Origin: Stutzerimonas stutzeri
GTDB lineage: Bacteria; Pseudomonadota; Gammaproteobacteria; Pseudomonadales; Pseudomonadaceae
Length of the DNA stretch: 64,000 nt
NCBI RefSeq assembly: GCF_018138085.1
Contig: NZ_CP073105.1
Location: 3,906,001-3,970,000 of the forward strand
Direction of reading: 5' to 3'
Each line of letters begins with the position of its first letter. The first letter of the stretch is position 1. Positions 27,366 to 37,308 of this stretch are shown in pieces. The translations under genes and the position numbers were made by a program. Under the pieces are notes generated by a model. The model worked only from the letters and a program-made list of their open reading frames with translations. It had not been told where the DNA came from and searched no databases.

Positions 27366-29753
27366 ATGTCCACTGCCACCTACACCCTGCCGATTACCGG
27401 GATGACCTGCGCCAGCTGCGCCGGCCGGGTCGAGCGCGCCTTGCTGAAGGTGCCGGGCGTCGACACCGCCGCGGTGAACCTCGCCGCCGAACAGGTGCGG
27501 GTCGAGGCTCATGACGCCGACCTGACCGGACTGGTGGCTGCGGTGGAGAAAGCCGGTTACGGCGTGCCGGTACAGAGCCTGGAGCTGGCCATCGAGGGTA
27601 TGACCTGCGCCAGCTGCGTCGGCCGCGTCGAGCGCGCCCTGCTCAAAGTGCCCGGCGTGCGCAGCGCCGCGGTGAACCTGGCCAACGAGCGCGCCCGCAT
27701 CGAAGTGCTCGGCGCCGTCGATCCGTCGCTGCTGATCCAGGCGGTCGAGGCCGCTGGCTACCAGGCGCAGATCATCGGCGGTCAGCAGCCGGCGACCGAC
27801 AACAGCGAGCGCCGTCTGCGCCGTGAACGCCTGGCCTTGATTGCCGCGCTGCTGCTGGCCGCGCCACTGGTGATCCCGATGTTCGGCGACCTGCTGGGCC
27901 TGCACTGGATGTTGCCGCCGTGGGCGCAGTTCCTGCTCGCCACGCCGGTGCAGTTCGTTCTCGGCGCGCGTTTTTACGTAGCGGGCTGGAAAGCCGTGCG
28001 TGCCGGCGCCGGCAACATGGATCTGCTGGTGGCGATCGGCACCAGCGCCGGCTATGGCCTGAGCCTCTACCAGTGGTGGGCCGCGCCGGCCGGTGCCATG
28101 CCGCACCTGTACTTCGAAGCTTCTGCGGTGGTTATCGCGCTGGTGTTGCTGGGCAAATATCTGGAGAGCCGCGCCAAGCGCCAGACCAGCGCTGCGATCC
28201 GCGCGCTCGAAGCACTCCGGCCCGATCGCGCGGTGCGTGTGGTCGACGACCATGAAGAGGAGGTCGCCATCGCCGCGCTGCGGCTGGACGACCTGGTGCT
28301 GGTCAAGCCCGGCGAGCGTTTTCCGGTGGACGGCGAAGTCGTCGAGGGCGAAAGCCAGGCCGACGAAGCGCTGATCAGCGGTGAAAGCCTGCCGGTGGCC
28401 AAGGCGCCCGGCGATCGCATTACCGGCGGCGCGATCAACGGCGAAGGCCGACTACTGGTGCGCACCACCGCGCTGGGCGGCGAAACCGTATTGGCGCGCA
28501 TCATCCGTCTGGTCGAAGACGCCCAGGCGGCCAAGGCCCCGATCCAGAAACTGGTGGACAAGGTCAGCCAGGTCTTCGTCCCGGCGGTGCTGGTGATCGC
28601 CCTGTTGACCCTGGCCGGCTGGTGGTGGGCCGGTGCGCCGGTTGAAGTCGCGCTGATCAACGCGGTCGCCGTGCTGGTCATCGCCTGCCCCTGCGCCCTC
28701 GGCCTGGCCACGCCGGCGGCGATCATGGCCGGCACCGGCGTCGCGGCGCGTCACGGCATCCTGATCAAGGACGCCGAGGCGCTGGAAGTGGCACATGCGG
28801 TCACCGCGGTGGCCTTCGACAAGACCGGCACCCTGACCTCCGGCAAGCCACGCGTCGTCCACTTGCACGCGGTCGATGGCGACGAAGCAGCGCTGCTGCG
28901 TGCGGCCGGCGCGCTGCAGCGCGGCAGCGAGCATCCGCTGGCTCGAGCGGTGCTGGAGCGCTGCGAAGAAAACGGCCTGACGGTGCCCGATGTGGCGCGC
29001 AGCCAGTCGTTGACCGGGCGCGGCATTGCCGGCGACCTCGATGGCCGCTCGCTGGCCCTGGGCAATCGACGACTGCTCGACGAGCAAGGCCTGACCGCCG
29101 GAGACCTGGCCGATAAGGCCGGCGCCTGGGAAGGCGAAGGCCGCACCCTCTCCTGGCTGATTGAAACGACGCCGCAAGCACGCGTGCTCGGCCTGTTCGC
29201 CTTTGGCGACAGCCTCAAGGATGGCGCCGCCGAAGCCATCGCCGGCCTCAACGCGCGGCACATCCGCAGCCACCTGATCACCGGCGACAACCGCGGCAGC
29301 GCCCGTGTGGTCGCCGACGCCCTGCACATCGACAGCGTGCACGCCGAGGTGCTGCCGGCGGACAAGGCAGCGGTCGTCGCCGAGCTGAAACAGGGCGGCG
29401 CCGTGGTCGCCATGGTAGGCGACGGCATCAATGACGCCCCGGCGCTGGCCGCCGCCGACGTCGGCATCGCCATGGGCGGCGGCACAGACGTGGCCATGCA
29501 CGCGGCGGGAATCACCCTGATGCGCGGCGACCCGCGCCTGGTGCCGGCGGCGCTTGAGATCAGCCGACGCACCTACCGCAAGATCCAGCAGAACCTGTTC
29601 TGGGCCTTCATCTACAACCTGGTGGGCATTCCGCTGGCCGCGCTGGGCTTTCTCAGCCCGGTGGTGGCCGGCGCGGCCATGGCGATGTCCAGCGTCAGCG
29701 TGGTCAGTAACGCCCTGCTGCTCAAGCGCTGGAAACCGGAGGATCGCTCATGA
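27366..29753 (+). CDS. copA: Cu(I)-exporting P1B-type ATPase
   Basis: 795-aa inner-membrane pump that moves Cu(I) from cytosol to periplasm. Two N-terminal HMA domains carry GMTCASC (C15/C18 and C81/C84). The membrane part has the intramembrane copper site C441-P-C443 in [14 protein letters not shown], the phosphorylation motif DKTGTLT at D485, the SEHPLARA nucleotide site, and [10 protein letters not shown] near residue 690. It has a CueR-type box upstream and its stop overlaps the start of cueR by 4 bp, so regulator and pump are cotranscribed. Full length, with no truncation. Confidence 0.95.
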   Translation: MSTATYTLPITGMTCASCAGRVERALLKVPGVDTAAVNLAAEQVRVEAHDADLTGLVAAVEKAGYGVPVQSLELAIEGMTCASCVGRVERALLKVPGVRSAAVNLANERARIEVLGAVDPSLLIQAVEAAGYQAQIIGGQQPATDNSERRLRRERLALIAALLLAAPLVIPMFGDLLGLHWMLPPWAQFLLATPVQFVLGARFYVAGWKAVRAGAGNMDLLVAIGTSAGYGLSLYQWWAAPAGAMPHLYFEASAVVIALVLLGKYLESRAKRQTSAAIRALEALRPDRAVRVVDDHEEEVAIAALRLDDLVLVKPGERFPVDGEVVEGESQADEALISGESLPVAKAPGDRITGGAINGEGRLLVRTTALGGETVLARIIRLVEDAQAAKAPIQKLVDKVSQVFVPAVLVIALLTLAGWWWAGAPVEVALINAVAVLVIACPCALGLATPAAIMAGTGVAARHGILIKDAEALEVAHAVTAVAFDKTGTLTSGKPRVVHLHAVDGDEAALLRAAGALQRGSEHPLARAVLERCEENGLTVPDVARSQSLTGRGIAGDLDGRSLALGNRRLLDEQGLTAGDLADKAGAWEGEGRTLSWLIETTPQARVLGLFAFGDSLKDGAAEAIAGLNARHIRSHLITGDNRGSARVVADALHIDSVHAEVLPADKAAVVAELKQGGAVVAMVGDGINDAPALAAADVGIAMGGGTDVAMHAAGITLMRGDPRLVPAALEISRRTYRKIQQNLFWAFIYNLVGIPLAALGFLSPVVAGAAMAMSSVSVVSNALLLKRWKPEDRS

Positions 29754-30160
29754 ACATCGGACAGGCGGCAAAGAAATCCGGTCTTTCGGCCAAGATGATC
29801 CGCTACTACGAATCCATTGACCTGATCTCGCCTGCCGGGCGCAGCGCCAACGGCTATCGCCACTACGGCGAGGACGACCTGCACCGCCTGGCCTTTATCA
29901 AACGTTCGCGGGACATGGGCTTTTCGCTGGAGGAAGTGAGCCGGCTACTGACGCTCTGGCAGGACCGCCAGCGCGCCAGCGCCGACGTGAAGGCCCTGGC
30001 CGGCGCACATATCGAAGCCCTGGACCGCAAGATCGCCGAGCTGATGGGCCTGCGTGACACCCTGAAGAATCTGGTCGATAGCTGCCAGGGAGACGACCGC
30101 CCGGATTGTCCGATCCTCAAGGATCTCGAATCCGGGTGTCGCCACCGCGGCGGTGAATGA
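29750..30160 (+). CDS. cueR: MerR-family copper-responsive activator
   Basis: 136-aa activator: N-terminal MerR winged helix ([21 protein letters not shown]), coiled-coil dimerisation helix and a C-terminal metal loop with two cysteines in [13 protein letters not shown] (C113 and C121 region), the Cu(I)-binding pair of CueR. It starts inside the copA stop (ATGA), so the pump and its activator share a transcript, and two boxes of CueR type lie in the copZ-copA gap. Copper, silver and gold are the usual inducers. Confidence 0.92.
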   Translation: MNIGQAAKKSGLSAKMIRYYESIDLISPAGRSANGYRHYGEDDLHRLAFIKRSRDMGFSLEEVSRLLTLWQDRQRASADVKALAGAHIEALDRKIAELMGLRDTLKNLVDSCQGDDRPDCPILKDLESGCRHRGGE

Positions 30161-30417
30161 GGGATACCGGCTAAGCGCGCCCGAGCAGCGGCCCTCGTCC
30201 CGGAATCAGCCAACGAGCGGATACTTTCGATACGACCGATACGAACCCAGAGCGCAACGTAGCTCCTCGTAACGCAGCATGAGCCACTGCGATCACGCCG
30301 GCCGCCCGGTCGTCGTGCTTCATCCTCCGCGGACGGGTGTGACCTGACACCCGCTGCCCGCGTCGCAGCCCCCTCACCCTTACGCCTTATTTATGGCGTC
30401 ATCTTTATGGCTAACCC

Positions 30418-30444
30418 TCAAGTCTGCGCGTCGCCCGCCGACAG
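30418..30444 (+). promoter_or_regulatory. FliA (sigma-28) promoter of the first chemoreceptor
   Basis: TCAAGTCT, 11-nt spacer, GCCGACAG: close to the Pseudomonas sigma-28 consensus TCAAGTCC-N11/12-GCCGATAA. Predicted start of transcription is about 30450-30452, roughly 58 nt before the receptor ATG. Confidence 0.72.
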
Positions 30445-30454
30445 CGGAGCAGCG

Positions 30455-30484
30455 CGTTGCCGCATCTAGCGGGCAACGTTTTTT
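30455..30484 (+). terminator. Terminator-like hairpin at the predicted 5' end of the chemoreceptor mRNA
   Basis: CGTTGCC / GGCAACG stem with a 10-nt loop, followed at once by six Ts. It begins only a few bases after the transcription start predicted from the FliA promoter, so it may be a 5' stem-loop or attenuator rather than the end of an upstream gene. A terminator for the cueR transcript is the alternative. Confidence 0.6.
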
Positions 30485-30508
30485 GACCCCATTGCTATTG
30501 GTAACTGA

Positions 30509-32431
30509 ATGAACAGATGGTTTGGAAACATCGGTGTCAGCCGTAAGCTCGCGCTGGGCTTCGGCGCCGTACTGGCACTTACCTTGATTCTGGCCTGGAG
30601 TGGCTGGGCCAGCCTGGGCGGTGTGATTCAGCGCAGCGGCTGGATGACCGAAATCTCGCTGCTGAACAACACCCTGACGAACCTGCGCATCGCGCGCCTG
30701 CAGTTCATGCTGGCCAACGGCGACGTCGAGTCCACCGAGCGCCTGGACAAGAATCTGCAGATCTACCTCGCTCAGCAGACCAAGCTGCTCAACACCTTCA
30801 AGAACCCGGTCAACGTGAGGATGCTCAAGGAGCAGGCCGGCTACAACGAGCAATACCAGCACTCGCTGAACGACATGCGCCAGGGGTATGCGCGTACCAA
30901 CGAGTCACAACGCGTCATCGATGCCGCAGCCGCTCGTTTGGATACGCTCACGAGCGCCATCAATGCTCGGGTCTTGCAGCACACGGAGCAGGACGAACAA
31001 CGCTTCGAGCAACTCGTCGCCATCACCCAGGTCCGCGAGGAGATCAAGCAGGCGCAATACCTGTTGCGCATCTACCTGGCAGCGCCCAATGCGCAGAGCG
31101 CTGTCGCCGTCTACAGCCAGCTCGATAGCGCCTTGGCAGCGCTGGAACAGCATCGCGGCATGATCGAGCAGAACAGCGATGATGTCGTCGACCAGGTTCG
31201 CGACGTGCTTGGCGAATACCGCACCGCCATCGAATCCCTGGAGGCGGCGACCCTCGCCATCGCCAAGGCCCGCCAGGAAATGACCGACCAGCAGAAGGAA
31301 ATCGTCCGCATCAGCGATGCGCTGTACCAGTTCCAGCTGGATCGCCTCGATATCGAGAGCGTCGAAGCGCGCAGCGGCATGTTCGTCAGCACGGCCCTGG
31401 CGCTGCTGCTCGGCATCCTTGCGGCCTGGCTGATCACCCGCCAGATCATCCTGCCGCTGCGAACCACTCTGCGGGACGTGGAACGCATCGCCGCGGGCGA
31501 CCTGACGGCGACAACCCAGATCACCCGCCGCGACGAGCTAGGTGTTCTGCAGCATGGCATACAGCAGATGGGCACGACACTGCGAGAACTGATCGGAGGC
31601 ATTCGTGACGGCGTCAGTCAGATCAGCAGCGCCGCAGAAGAGCTCTCGGCGGTGACCATGCAGACCAGCGCAGGGGTCAACAGTCAGAAGGAAGAAACCG
31701 ATCAGGTCGCGACGGCGATGCATGAAATGTCGGCCACCGTGCAGGAAGTGGCACGCAACGCCGAACAAGCCGCTCAGGCCGCCACCGAAGCGGATGAAGA
31801 AGCGCATGCAGGTGATCGCGTCGTCGCCGAAGTGATCGAGCAAATCGAGCGCATGGCTGGTGAAGTGATCCGCTCCTCCGAAGCGATGACAGCCCTGCAG
31901 AGTGACAGCGACAAGATCGGCAGCGTCATGAACGTGATCCGTGCCGTGGCCGAGCAGACCAACCTGCTGGCGCTGAACGCGGCCATCGAGGCCGCACGCG
32001 CAGGTGAAGCCGGGCGTGGCTTCGCCGTCGTCGCCGATGAAGTGCGCGGCTTGGCCCAGCGCACGCAGAAATCCACCGAGGAAATCGAGCAACTGGTCAC
32101 TGCGCTGCAGAACGGCACTCAGCAGGTATCGGCCATCATGCAGAACAGCCGCAACCTCACCGAAAGCAGCGTGGCGCTGACGCGCCGGGCAGGCGCTTCA
32201 TTGGCGCGCATCACCCACACGGTGTCCAACATCCAGGCCATGAACCAGCAGATCGCTACGGCAGCCGAAGAGCAAAGCGCGGTTGCCGAAGAGATCAGCC
32301 GGAGCGTAATAAACGTGCGGGATGTATCGGAGCAGACCGCCGCGGCCAGCGATGACACCGCCGCGTCGAGTGTGGAACTGGCGCGCCTGGGCAGCCAGCT
32401 GCAGGCGATGGTCAGTCGCTTCCGTATCTGA
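30509..32431 (+). CDS. Methyl-accepting chemotaxis protein with long helical ligand domain (HBM-like)
   Basis: 640-aa chemoreceptor. One transmembrane helix near residues 13-33 ([20 protein letters not shown]), a periplasmic helical domain of about 250 residues of the helical bimodular type, a second membrane helix near 290-308, HAMP, and the signalling domain with [35 protein letters not shown] receptors such as McpS sense organic acids; the ligand here is unknown. The FliA-type promoter upstream fits co-expression with the flagellar late genes. No CheW-binding pentapeptide is seen at the C-terminus. Confidence 0.9.
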   Translation: MNRWFGNIGVSRKLALGFGAVLALTLILAWSGWASLGGVIQRSGWMTEISLLNNTLTNLRIARLQFMLANGDVESTERLDKNLQIYLAQQTKLLNTFKNPVNVRMLKEQAGYNEQYQHSLNDMRQGYARTNESQRVIDAAAARLDTLTSAINARVLQHTEQDEQRFEQLVAITQVREEIKQAQYLLRIYLAAPNAQSAVAVYSQLDSALAALEQHRGMIEQNSDDVVDQVRDVLGEYRTAIESLEAATLAIAKARQEMTDQQKEIVRISDALYQFQLDRLDIESVEARSGMFVSTALALLLGILAAWLITRQIILPLRTTLRDVERIAAGDLTATTQITRRDELGVLQHGIQQMGTTLRELIGGIRDGVSQISSAAEELSAVTMQTSAGVNSQKEETDQVATAMHEMSATVQEVARNAEQAAQAATEADEEAHAGDRVVAEVIEQIERMAGEVIRSSEAMTALQSDSDKIGSVMNVIRAVAEQTNLLALNAAIEAARAGEAGRGFAVVADEVRGLAQRTQKSTEEIEQLVTALQNGTQQVSAIMQNSRNLTESSVALTRRAGASLARITHTVSNIQAMNQQIATAAEEQSAVAEEISRSVINVRDVSEQTAAASDDTAASSVELARLGSQLQAMVSRFRI

Positions 32432-32445
32432 CCGCCCCGCAACGA

Positions 32446-32472
32446 CGAGGCCAGGCCTTGCGCCTGGCCTCG
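32446..32472. terminator. Bidirectional terminator between chemoreceptor and bacterioferritin
   Basis: Perfect 11-bp stem CGAGGCCAGGC / GCCTGGCCTCG with a 5-nt loop between convergent genes. Confidence 0.75.
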
Positions 32473-32478
32473 TGAGTA

Positions 32479-32946
32479 TCAGTTTGCCTGGGACTGCAGA
32501 TAGTTCTGCAGGCCGATCCGGTCGATCAGCCCCAACTGCTGCTCCAGCCAGTAGGCGTGGTCTTCTTCGGTGTCCATCAGCTGCAGTTCGAGGATGTCGC
32601 GTGTCGGGTAGTCGCCGTGCTGCTCGGCAAGCTCGATGCCCTTGGCCAGCGCTTCACGCACCTTGTACTCGAGCGCCAGGTCGCTGCGCAGCATATCCGG
32701 CACGTTGTGCCCGGGATGGATCGCATCCGGGGTCATGTCGGGCGTACCTTCGAGGAACAGAATGCGCTTGAGCAACGCATCGGCATGCTCGGTTTCTTCC
32801 TGCATTTCATGGTTGATCCGCTCGTAGAGCTTCTCGAAGCCCCAGTCGGCATACATCCGTGAGTGCAGGAAATACTGGTCGCGCGCCGCCAGCTCCCCAC
32901 GCAGCAGTTCTTTGAGATATTCGATGACCTGTGGCTGACCTTGCAT
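32479..32946 (-). CDS. Bacterioferritin-family iron storage protein without the haem methionine
   Basis: 155-aa ferritin-like four-helix protein. The ferroxidase site is intact: E18 ([10 protein letters not shown]), E51 and H54 (QEETEHAD), a Glu in SDLALEYK and the DTEEDH pair near the end. The position of the haem ligand Met52 of E. coli Bfr is Thr here, so homodimers could not bind haem in the usual way. This is the pattern of the Pseudomonas FtnA/Bfr-alpha type, which can co-assemble with a Met-containing subunit. AGGAG lies just before the ATG at 32946. It is a single-gene unit. Confidence 0.9.
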   Translation of the reverse strand: MQGQPQVIEYLKELLRGELAARDQYFLHSRMYADWGFEKLYERINHEMQEETEHADALLKRILFLEGTPDMTPDAIHPGHNVPDMLRSDLALEYKVREALAKGIELAEQHGDYPTRDILELQLMDTEEDHAYWLEQQLGLIDRIGLQNYLQSQAN

Positions 32947-33170
32947 TGCGACCTTCTCCTGCACTGACCTTTGAAACGCCGCGCCATGATACGCCCATTC
33001 GACGCCCGACAGGCCGTCACCGAGCAGCTTGCCCGCAGGGCAGCGGGTACTGACCCATCGGTCACCTCAGCATAGGCCGAACTCCCGGTCCGGGGCGGGG
33101 TTCTATTGAGCTGGCACCGCTCTGCGCAGCGGTGCCGTGACCCTTCGCTCGATCCTTGCCGGGAGTACGG

Positions 33171-34250
33171 ATGCCGCTGTCCATCAAGAAAGGCCTCGCC
33201 TGGCCTTGCCGCCTCACCCTGTCGCTCTGCGCGCTGCTAACGCTGGCCGGCTGCGCCGATGACCAGGAGCCGGTCGAGGTTCCGCCGCGCGTAGCTTTTG
33301 TCGAGCCAGTGCAGCGGGTCGATTCCGGACCCCAGGTGTTGCGCTATCCCGGCGTGGTGGACAGCGTCACCAGCACCCAGCTGGCCTTCCAGGTCGCCGG
33401 CCGCATCGAGCGCATCCTGGTCGACGAGGGCGAGCGCGTCGAACAGGGCCAGCCGCTGGCACGGATCGACAGCACCGATTACGCGCTGCAACTACGCGAG
33501 GCCGAGGCCCGGCTGAAGCAACTGGAGGCCGACCTGGCGCGCAAGCGTGACCTGCTGGCCGCAGGAATCCTCGCGCCTGCGGCCGTCGAACCGTTGCAGG
33601 CCAACGTCGTGGCGGCACGGGTTGCCCGTGACAGCGCCCGCCGCGATCTCAACCACAGCAGCCTGGAGGCCCCCTTCGACGGCGTCGTCGCGCGGCGCCT
33701 GGCCGAGCCGGACATGGTGGTTGCCATCGGCACGCCTGTGCTCGAACTACAGAACAACCAGCAGGTCGAGGTCAGCGTCGACCTGCCGGAGTCGGCCGCG
33801 CTGAGCCTGCCGCTGGACAGCTCCTTGAAGGCCGAAGGCGAGCTGGTGATTGCCGATCTGAGCTTGCCACTGACCTACAAGGAACACAGCACGCAACCGC
33901 GCCAGGGGTCGCGCACCTACCGCCTGACGCTCAAGGGCGAGCCGCCTGAGGGCTACAACCTGCTGCCGGGCATGGCCATGCGGGTGCGGCTGCAACGTCC
34001 GCCGACGTCGGACGAGGCGTCGCCCCGCTTCCGCTTGCCACTCAGCGCGGTGCAGACCGCGCCCGACGGCAGCCATTACCTTTGGCTGGCGGTCGATGGA
34101 CACGCCCGGCGCCAGCCCGTGGCGCTCGAAGGCATTGAGCAGGACCACGCCGTGCTCGGAGGTGAGCTCGAGGATGGCATGCTTGCTGTGATCGCCGGTG
34201 GCAGCAAGCTGTCGGAGGACCAGCCGATCAATGCCGAACGGCGGAACTGA
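33171..34250 (+). CDS. RND efflux periplasmic adaptor lipoprotein
   Basis: 359-aa membrane fusion protein. Signal peptide with lipobox LTLAGC (Cys28). Barrel-sandwich and coiled-coil halves are visible: FQVAGRIERILVDEGERVEQGQPLARID, then the hairpin LRLAEARLKQLEADLARKRDLL, then DLNHSSLEAPFDGVVARR and a beta-barrel. GGGAGT lies 5 nt before the ATG at 33171; the earlier in-frame TTG is unlikely. It is followed 4 bp later by the pump gene. Adaptor for transport across the periplasm; substrate unknown. Confidence 0.9.
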   Translation: MPLSIKKGLAWPCRLTLSLCALLTLAGCADDQEPVEVPPRVAFVEPVQRVDSGPQVLRYPGVVDSVTSTQLAFQVAGRIERILVDEGERVEQGQPLARIDSTDYALQLREAEARLKQLEADLARKRDLLAAGILAPAAVEPLQANVVAARVARDSARRDLNHSSLEAPFDGVVARRLAEPDMVVAIGTPVLELQNNQQVEVSVDLPESAALSLPLDSSLKAEGELVIADLSLPLTYKEHSTQPRQGSRTYRLTLKGEPPEGYNLLPGMAMRVRLQRPPTSDEASPRFRLPLSAVQTAPDGSHYLWLAVDGHARRQPVALEGIEQDHAVLGGELEDGMLAVIAGGSKLSEDQPINAERRN

Positions 34251-34254
34251 GCCA

Positions 34255-37200
34255 ATGGATCTTGCTCGCTACGCCATCTGCAAATCGGTCAACGTCTGGG
34301 TCCTGGTGCTGATCTGCCTGGTCGGCGGTGTGCTCGCGTTCTTCGAGATGGGGCGCCTCGAAGACCCGGAATTCACCATCAAGGAAGCCATCGTCACGGT
34401 TCAGTACCCCGGCGCGACCGCGCTGGAGGTCGAGCAGGAGGTTACCGAGCCCTTGGAAAGCGCCATTCAGGAGCTGTCCGAGGTCAAGGAGATCCGCTCG
34501 CGCTCGATGATCGGGGCGGCCGAAATCCGTGTCGAAATCCAGGACCGCTATTCCGGCGACCAGCTCGATCAGATTTGGGACCAGCTGCGAAACAAGGTCG
34601 AGGATGCCCGGCAGAAATTGCCGCCAGGCCTTGATCCGCCGCTGGTCAACGACGACTTCGGCGATGTCTACGGCATTTTCTTCGCGCTGACCGGTGAAGG
34701 TTTGACCCTGGAAGAGCTGCACGAGGTCGCCAAGGATCTGCGACGCGGGCTGATCACCGCCGACGGCGTCGGCCAGGTGGAGATCGCCGGCGTGCGCGAG
34801 GAGCGCATTCTGGTACAGGTCGATCAGGCGCGCCTCGCCGCCTTGCGCCTGTCGCCGCGCGAGCTGGTCGCGGCCCTGAGCGATGCCGATGCCGCAGTGG
34901 AAGCCGGCGGCGTGCGCGCTGGCGAATACTTCGTGCACATCCGCCCGAGTGGTGCCTTCGATTCCCTCGACGCGCTGCGTGCCCTGCCAGTCGGCCAGGG
35001 CGAGCAGCGCGTCGACCTGGGCGCCATCGCCACGCTCACCCGTGACTATGCCGAACGGCCTCGGCAGATCATCCGTCACAATGGCGAACCGGCACTGACC
35101 CTCGGCATCAGCGGCATAGCCGGCAGCAACATCGTCGAGGTGGGGCACGCCGTCGAGGCCAAGCTCGAGTCGATGCAGCACCTGATGCCGTTGGGCGCCG
35201 AGCTGCACCCGCTCTACCAGCAGCACCGCATCGTCGACGACTCGGTCAACAGCTTCGCGCTCAACGTGTTTCTCTCGGTGGCCATCGTCGTCGGCGTGCT
35301 GTGCCTGGCCATGGGCCTGCGCGCCGGGCTGATCATCGGCGCGGTGCTGTTCCTGACCGTGCTTGGCACGCTGCTGGTGATGTGGCTGGGCGGCGTCGAG
35401 CTCGAACGCATCTCCCTTGGTGCGCTGATCATCGCCATGGGCATGCTGGTGGACAACGCGGTGGTCGTCTGCGACGGCATGCTGATCCAGCAACAGCGCG
35501 GCCTGAGCATCCTCGAGGCCTCACGCAAGACGCTGCAACAGACGCAATGGTCGCTGCTTGGCGCGACCCTCATTGGCATTCTGGCTTTCGCCGGGATCGG
35601 CCTGTCGCAGGACACCACCGGCGAATTTCTCTTCTCGCTGTTCTATGTCATCGCCACTTCGCTGCTCCTGAGTTGGCTGCTGGCGCTGCTGATCGTGCCG
35701 CTGTTCGGCCATTACCTGCTCGAACGCAAGGGCGATAAACAGGACGAGAGCGGCGACCCCGACGAGGCCTACAGCGGGCCGGTCTACGGCCGCTACCGAA
35801 GTATCGCCGGCGCGGTGCTCGCGCGGCCCTGGCTGACCTTGAGCGTGCTGGTGGTACTCACGGTACTCAGCGTGCTGGGTTTCAGCCGTGTGCCGCAGAG
35901 TTTCTTTCCACCGTCGAGCACGCCGATCTTCTACCTCAACCTGTTCCTGCCGCAGGGCACACACATCCGCGAAACCAGCCGCACCGCCGAGGACGTCGAG
36001 GGTTATCTGAAGCAGCTCGACGGCGTCACCGACGTGTCCACCTTCGTCGGTGCCGGTGCCTCGCGCTTCATGCTCACCTATGCGCCAGAACAGCCCAACC
36101 CGGCCCTGATGCATTTTCTCGTGCGGACAAAGAACGCGGATGTGATCGCCGGCCTGGTCCGGGAAATCAACCAGACGCTGCCGGGCCGCTACCCCTCGGC
36201 CGATGTCGCGGCCGCGCAGTTCATGTTCGGTCCCAACGCCGAGGCCAAGCTGGAAGCCCGCATCAGCGGCCCCGACCTGGACGAGCTGCGCCGGTTGTCA
36301 GCCGAGGGCCAGCGCCTCCTGCAGGAAAAGGGGCAGGTCTTCGACATCCGCGACGATTGGCGCCAGCCGGTCCCGGTGCTGCGCCCTCGCCTGGCCCTGG
36401 ATCGCCTGGCCAGCGCCGGCCTGACCCGCCAGCAGGTGGCGCAGGCGCTGTCGGTCGCCAGCGAGGGGCAGCAGGTCAGCGTGTTCCGCGACAAGGACGA
36501 GCTGATCCCGATTCTCCTGCGCGCCACGCCAGAGGATCGTGTCGAGCCCGGCGACCTCTTGCAGCGTCTGGTCTGGAGCCCCGCCACCCAGCGCTACGTG
36601 CCGCTGGCGCAGGTGGCCGACGGCGTCGAAGCGACCACCGAGGAATCGATGATTCGCCGCTACGGACGTGAACGGACCATTGCCGTGCGTGCCGAACCGC
36701 GCGACGGGGAAAACACCAACGTCGCCTTCGAACGGATTCGCCCGCTGATCGAGGGGATCGAGCTGCCGACCGGCTATACGCTGGAATGGGGCGGCGACCA
36801 TGAGCAGTCCTCCGACGCCCAGCAGGCGCTGGCCAGCACCCTCGCCGTCCCCTATCTGGCGATGGTGCTGGTCACGGTGCTGCTGTTTGCCAAGGTGCGC
36901 CAGCCGCTGATGATCTGGCTGGTGGTGCCGATGGCGCTGTGCGGCGTCACGCTCGGCCTGCTGATCACCGGTCAGCCATTCGGCTTCATGGCGCTGCTCG
37001 GGCTGCTGAGTCTGACCGGCATGCTGATCAAGAATGCCGTGGTGCTGGTGGACGAAATCGACCGGCAGATCGACGACGGCGTGCCGCGCCTGACCGCCAT
37101 AGTCGAGGCATCGGCCTCGCGCCTGCGTCCGGTGATGATGGCTGCCGGCACCACCGTGCTGGGCATGGTGCCGCTGCTGTTCGATCCCTTCTTCGCCAAC

Positions 37201-37308
37201 ATGGCGGTGACCATCATGGGTGGGCTGGGCTTCGCCACCCTCCTTACCCTGCTCGCCGTGCCCTGCCTGTACCGGCTGTTCATGCGCGTCAAACCGGAGG
37301 AAACCTGA
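34255..37308 (+). CDS. RND-family inner-membrane efflux pump (TriC/VexF-like)
   Basis: 1017-aa proton-driven transporter. Helices 4 and 10 carry GMLVDNAVVVCDGM and TGMLIKNAVVLVDEID, including the paired charged residues for proton relay, with two large periplasmic loops between helices 1-2 and 7-8. The N-terminus (DLARYAICKSVNVWVL) and the ERRLEDPEFTIKEA-like stretch resemble HAE-1-related pumps of the TriC/VexF branch rather than AcrB. It follows the adaptor by 4 bp and its stop overlaps the channel gene by 1 bp. No repressor gene adjoins the operon. Substrate unknown: drugs, detergents or biocides are typical. Confidence 0.92.
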   Translation: MDLARYAICKSVNVWVLVLICLVGGVLAFFEMGRLEDPEFTIKEAIVTVQYPGATALEVEQEVTEPLESAIQELSEVKEIRSRSMIGAAEIRVEIQDRYSGDQLDQIWDQLRNKVEDARQKLPPGLDPPLVNDDFGDVYGIFFALTGEGLTLEELHEVAKDLRRGLITADGVGQVEIAGVREERILVQVDQARLAALRLSPRELVAALSDADAAVEAGGVRAGEYFVHIRPSGAFDSLDALRALPVGQGEQRVDLGAIATLTRDYAERPRQIIRHNGEPALTLGISGIAGSNIVEVGHAVEAKLESMQHLMPLGAELHPLYQQHRIVDDSVNSFALNVFLSVAIVVGVLCLAMGLRAGLIIGAVLFLTVLGTLLVMWLGGVELERISLGALIIAMGMLVDNAVVVCDGMLIQQQRGLSILEASRKTLQQTQWSLLGATLIGILAFAGIGLSQDTTGEFLFSLFYVIATSLLLSWLLALLIVPLFGHYLLERKGDKQDESGDPDEAYSGPVYGRYRSIAGAVLARPWLTLSVLVVLTVLSVLGFSRVPQSFFPPSSTPIFYLNLFLPQGTHIRETSRTAEDVEGYLKQLDGVTDVSTFVGAGASRFMLTYAPEQPNPALMHFLVRTKNADVIAGLVREINQTLPGRYPSADVAAAQFMFGPNAEAKLEARISGPDLDELRRLSAEGQRLLQEKGQVFDIRDDWRQPVPVLRPRLALDRLASAGLTRQQVAQALSVASEGQQVSVFRDKDELIPILLRATPEDRVEPGDLLQRLVWSPATQRYVPLAQVADGVEATTEESMIRRYGRERTIAVRAEPRDGENTNVAFERIRPLIEGIELPTGYTLEWGGDHEQSSDAQQALASTLAVPYLAMVLVTVLLFAKVRQPLMIWLVVPMALCGVTLGLLITGQPFGFMALLGLLSLTGMLIKNAVVLVDEIDRQIDDGVPRLTAIVEASASRLRPVMMAAGTTVLGMVPLLFDPFFANMAVTIMGGLGFATLLTLLAVPCLYRLFMRVKPEET

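Larger units (their letters stand above)
30161..30508. other. 348-bp intergenic region before the first chemoreceptor
   Basis: No gene is visible. The distal part holds a FliA-type promoter (30418-30444) and a terminator-like hairpin with a T-run (30455-30484), both described separately. The first 200 bp show nothing that I can interpret. Confidence 0.6.

Noticed and set aside
34228..35493. 421-codon open frame antisense to the RND pump
   Set aside because: Shadow of the pump gene; the translation is His/Asp/Gln-rich without motifs.
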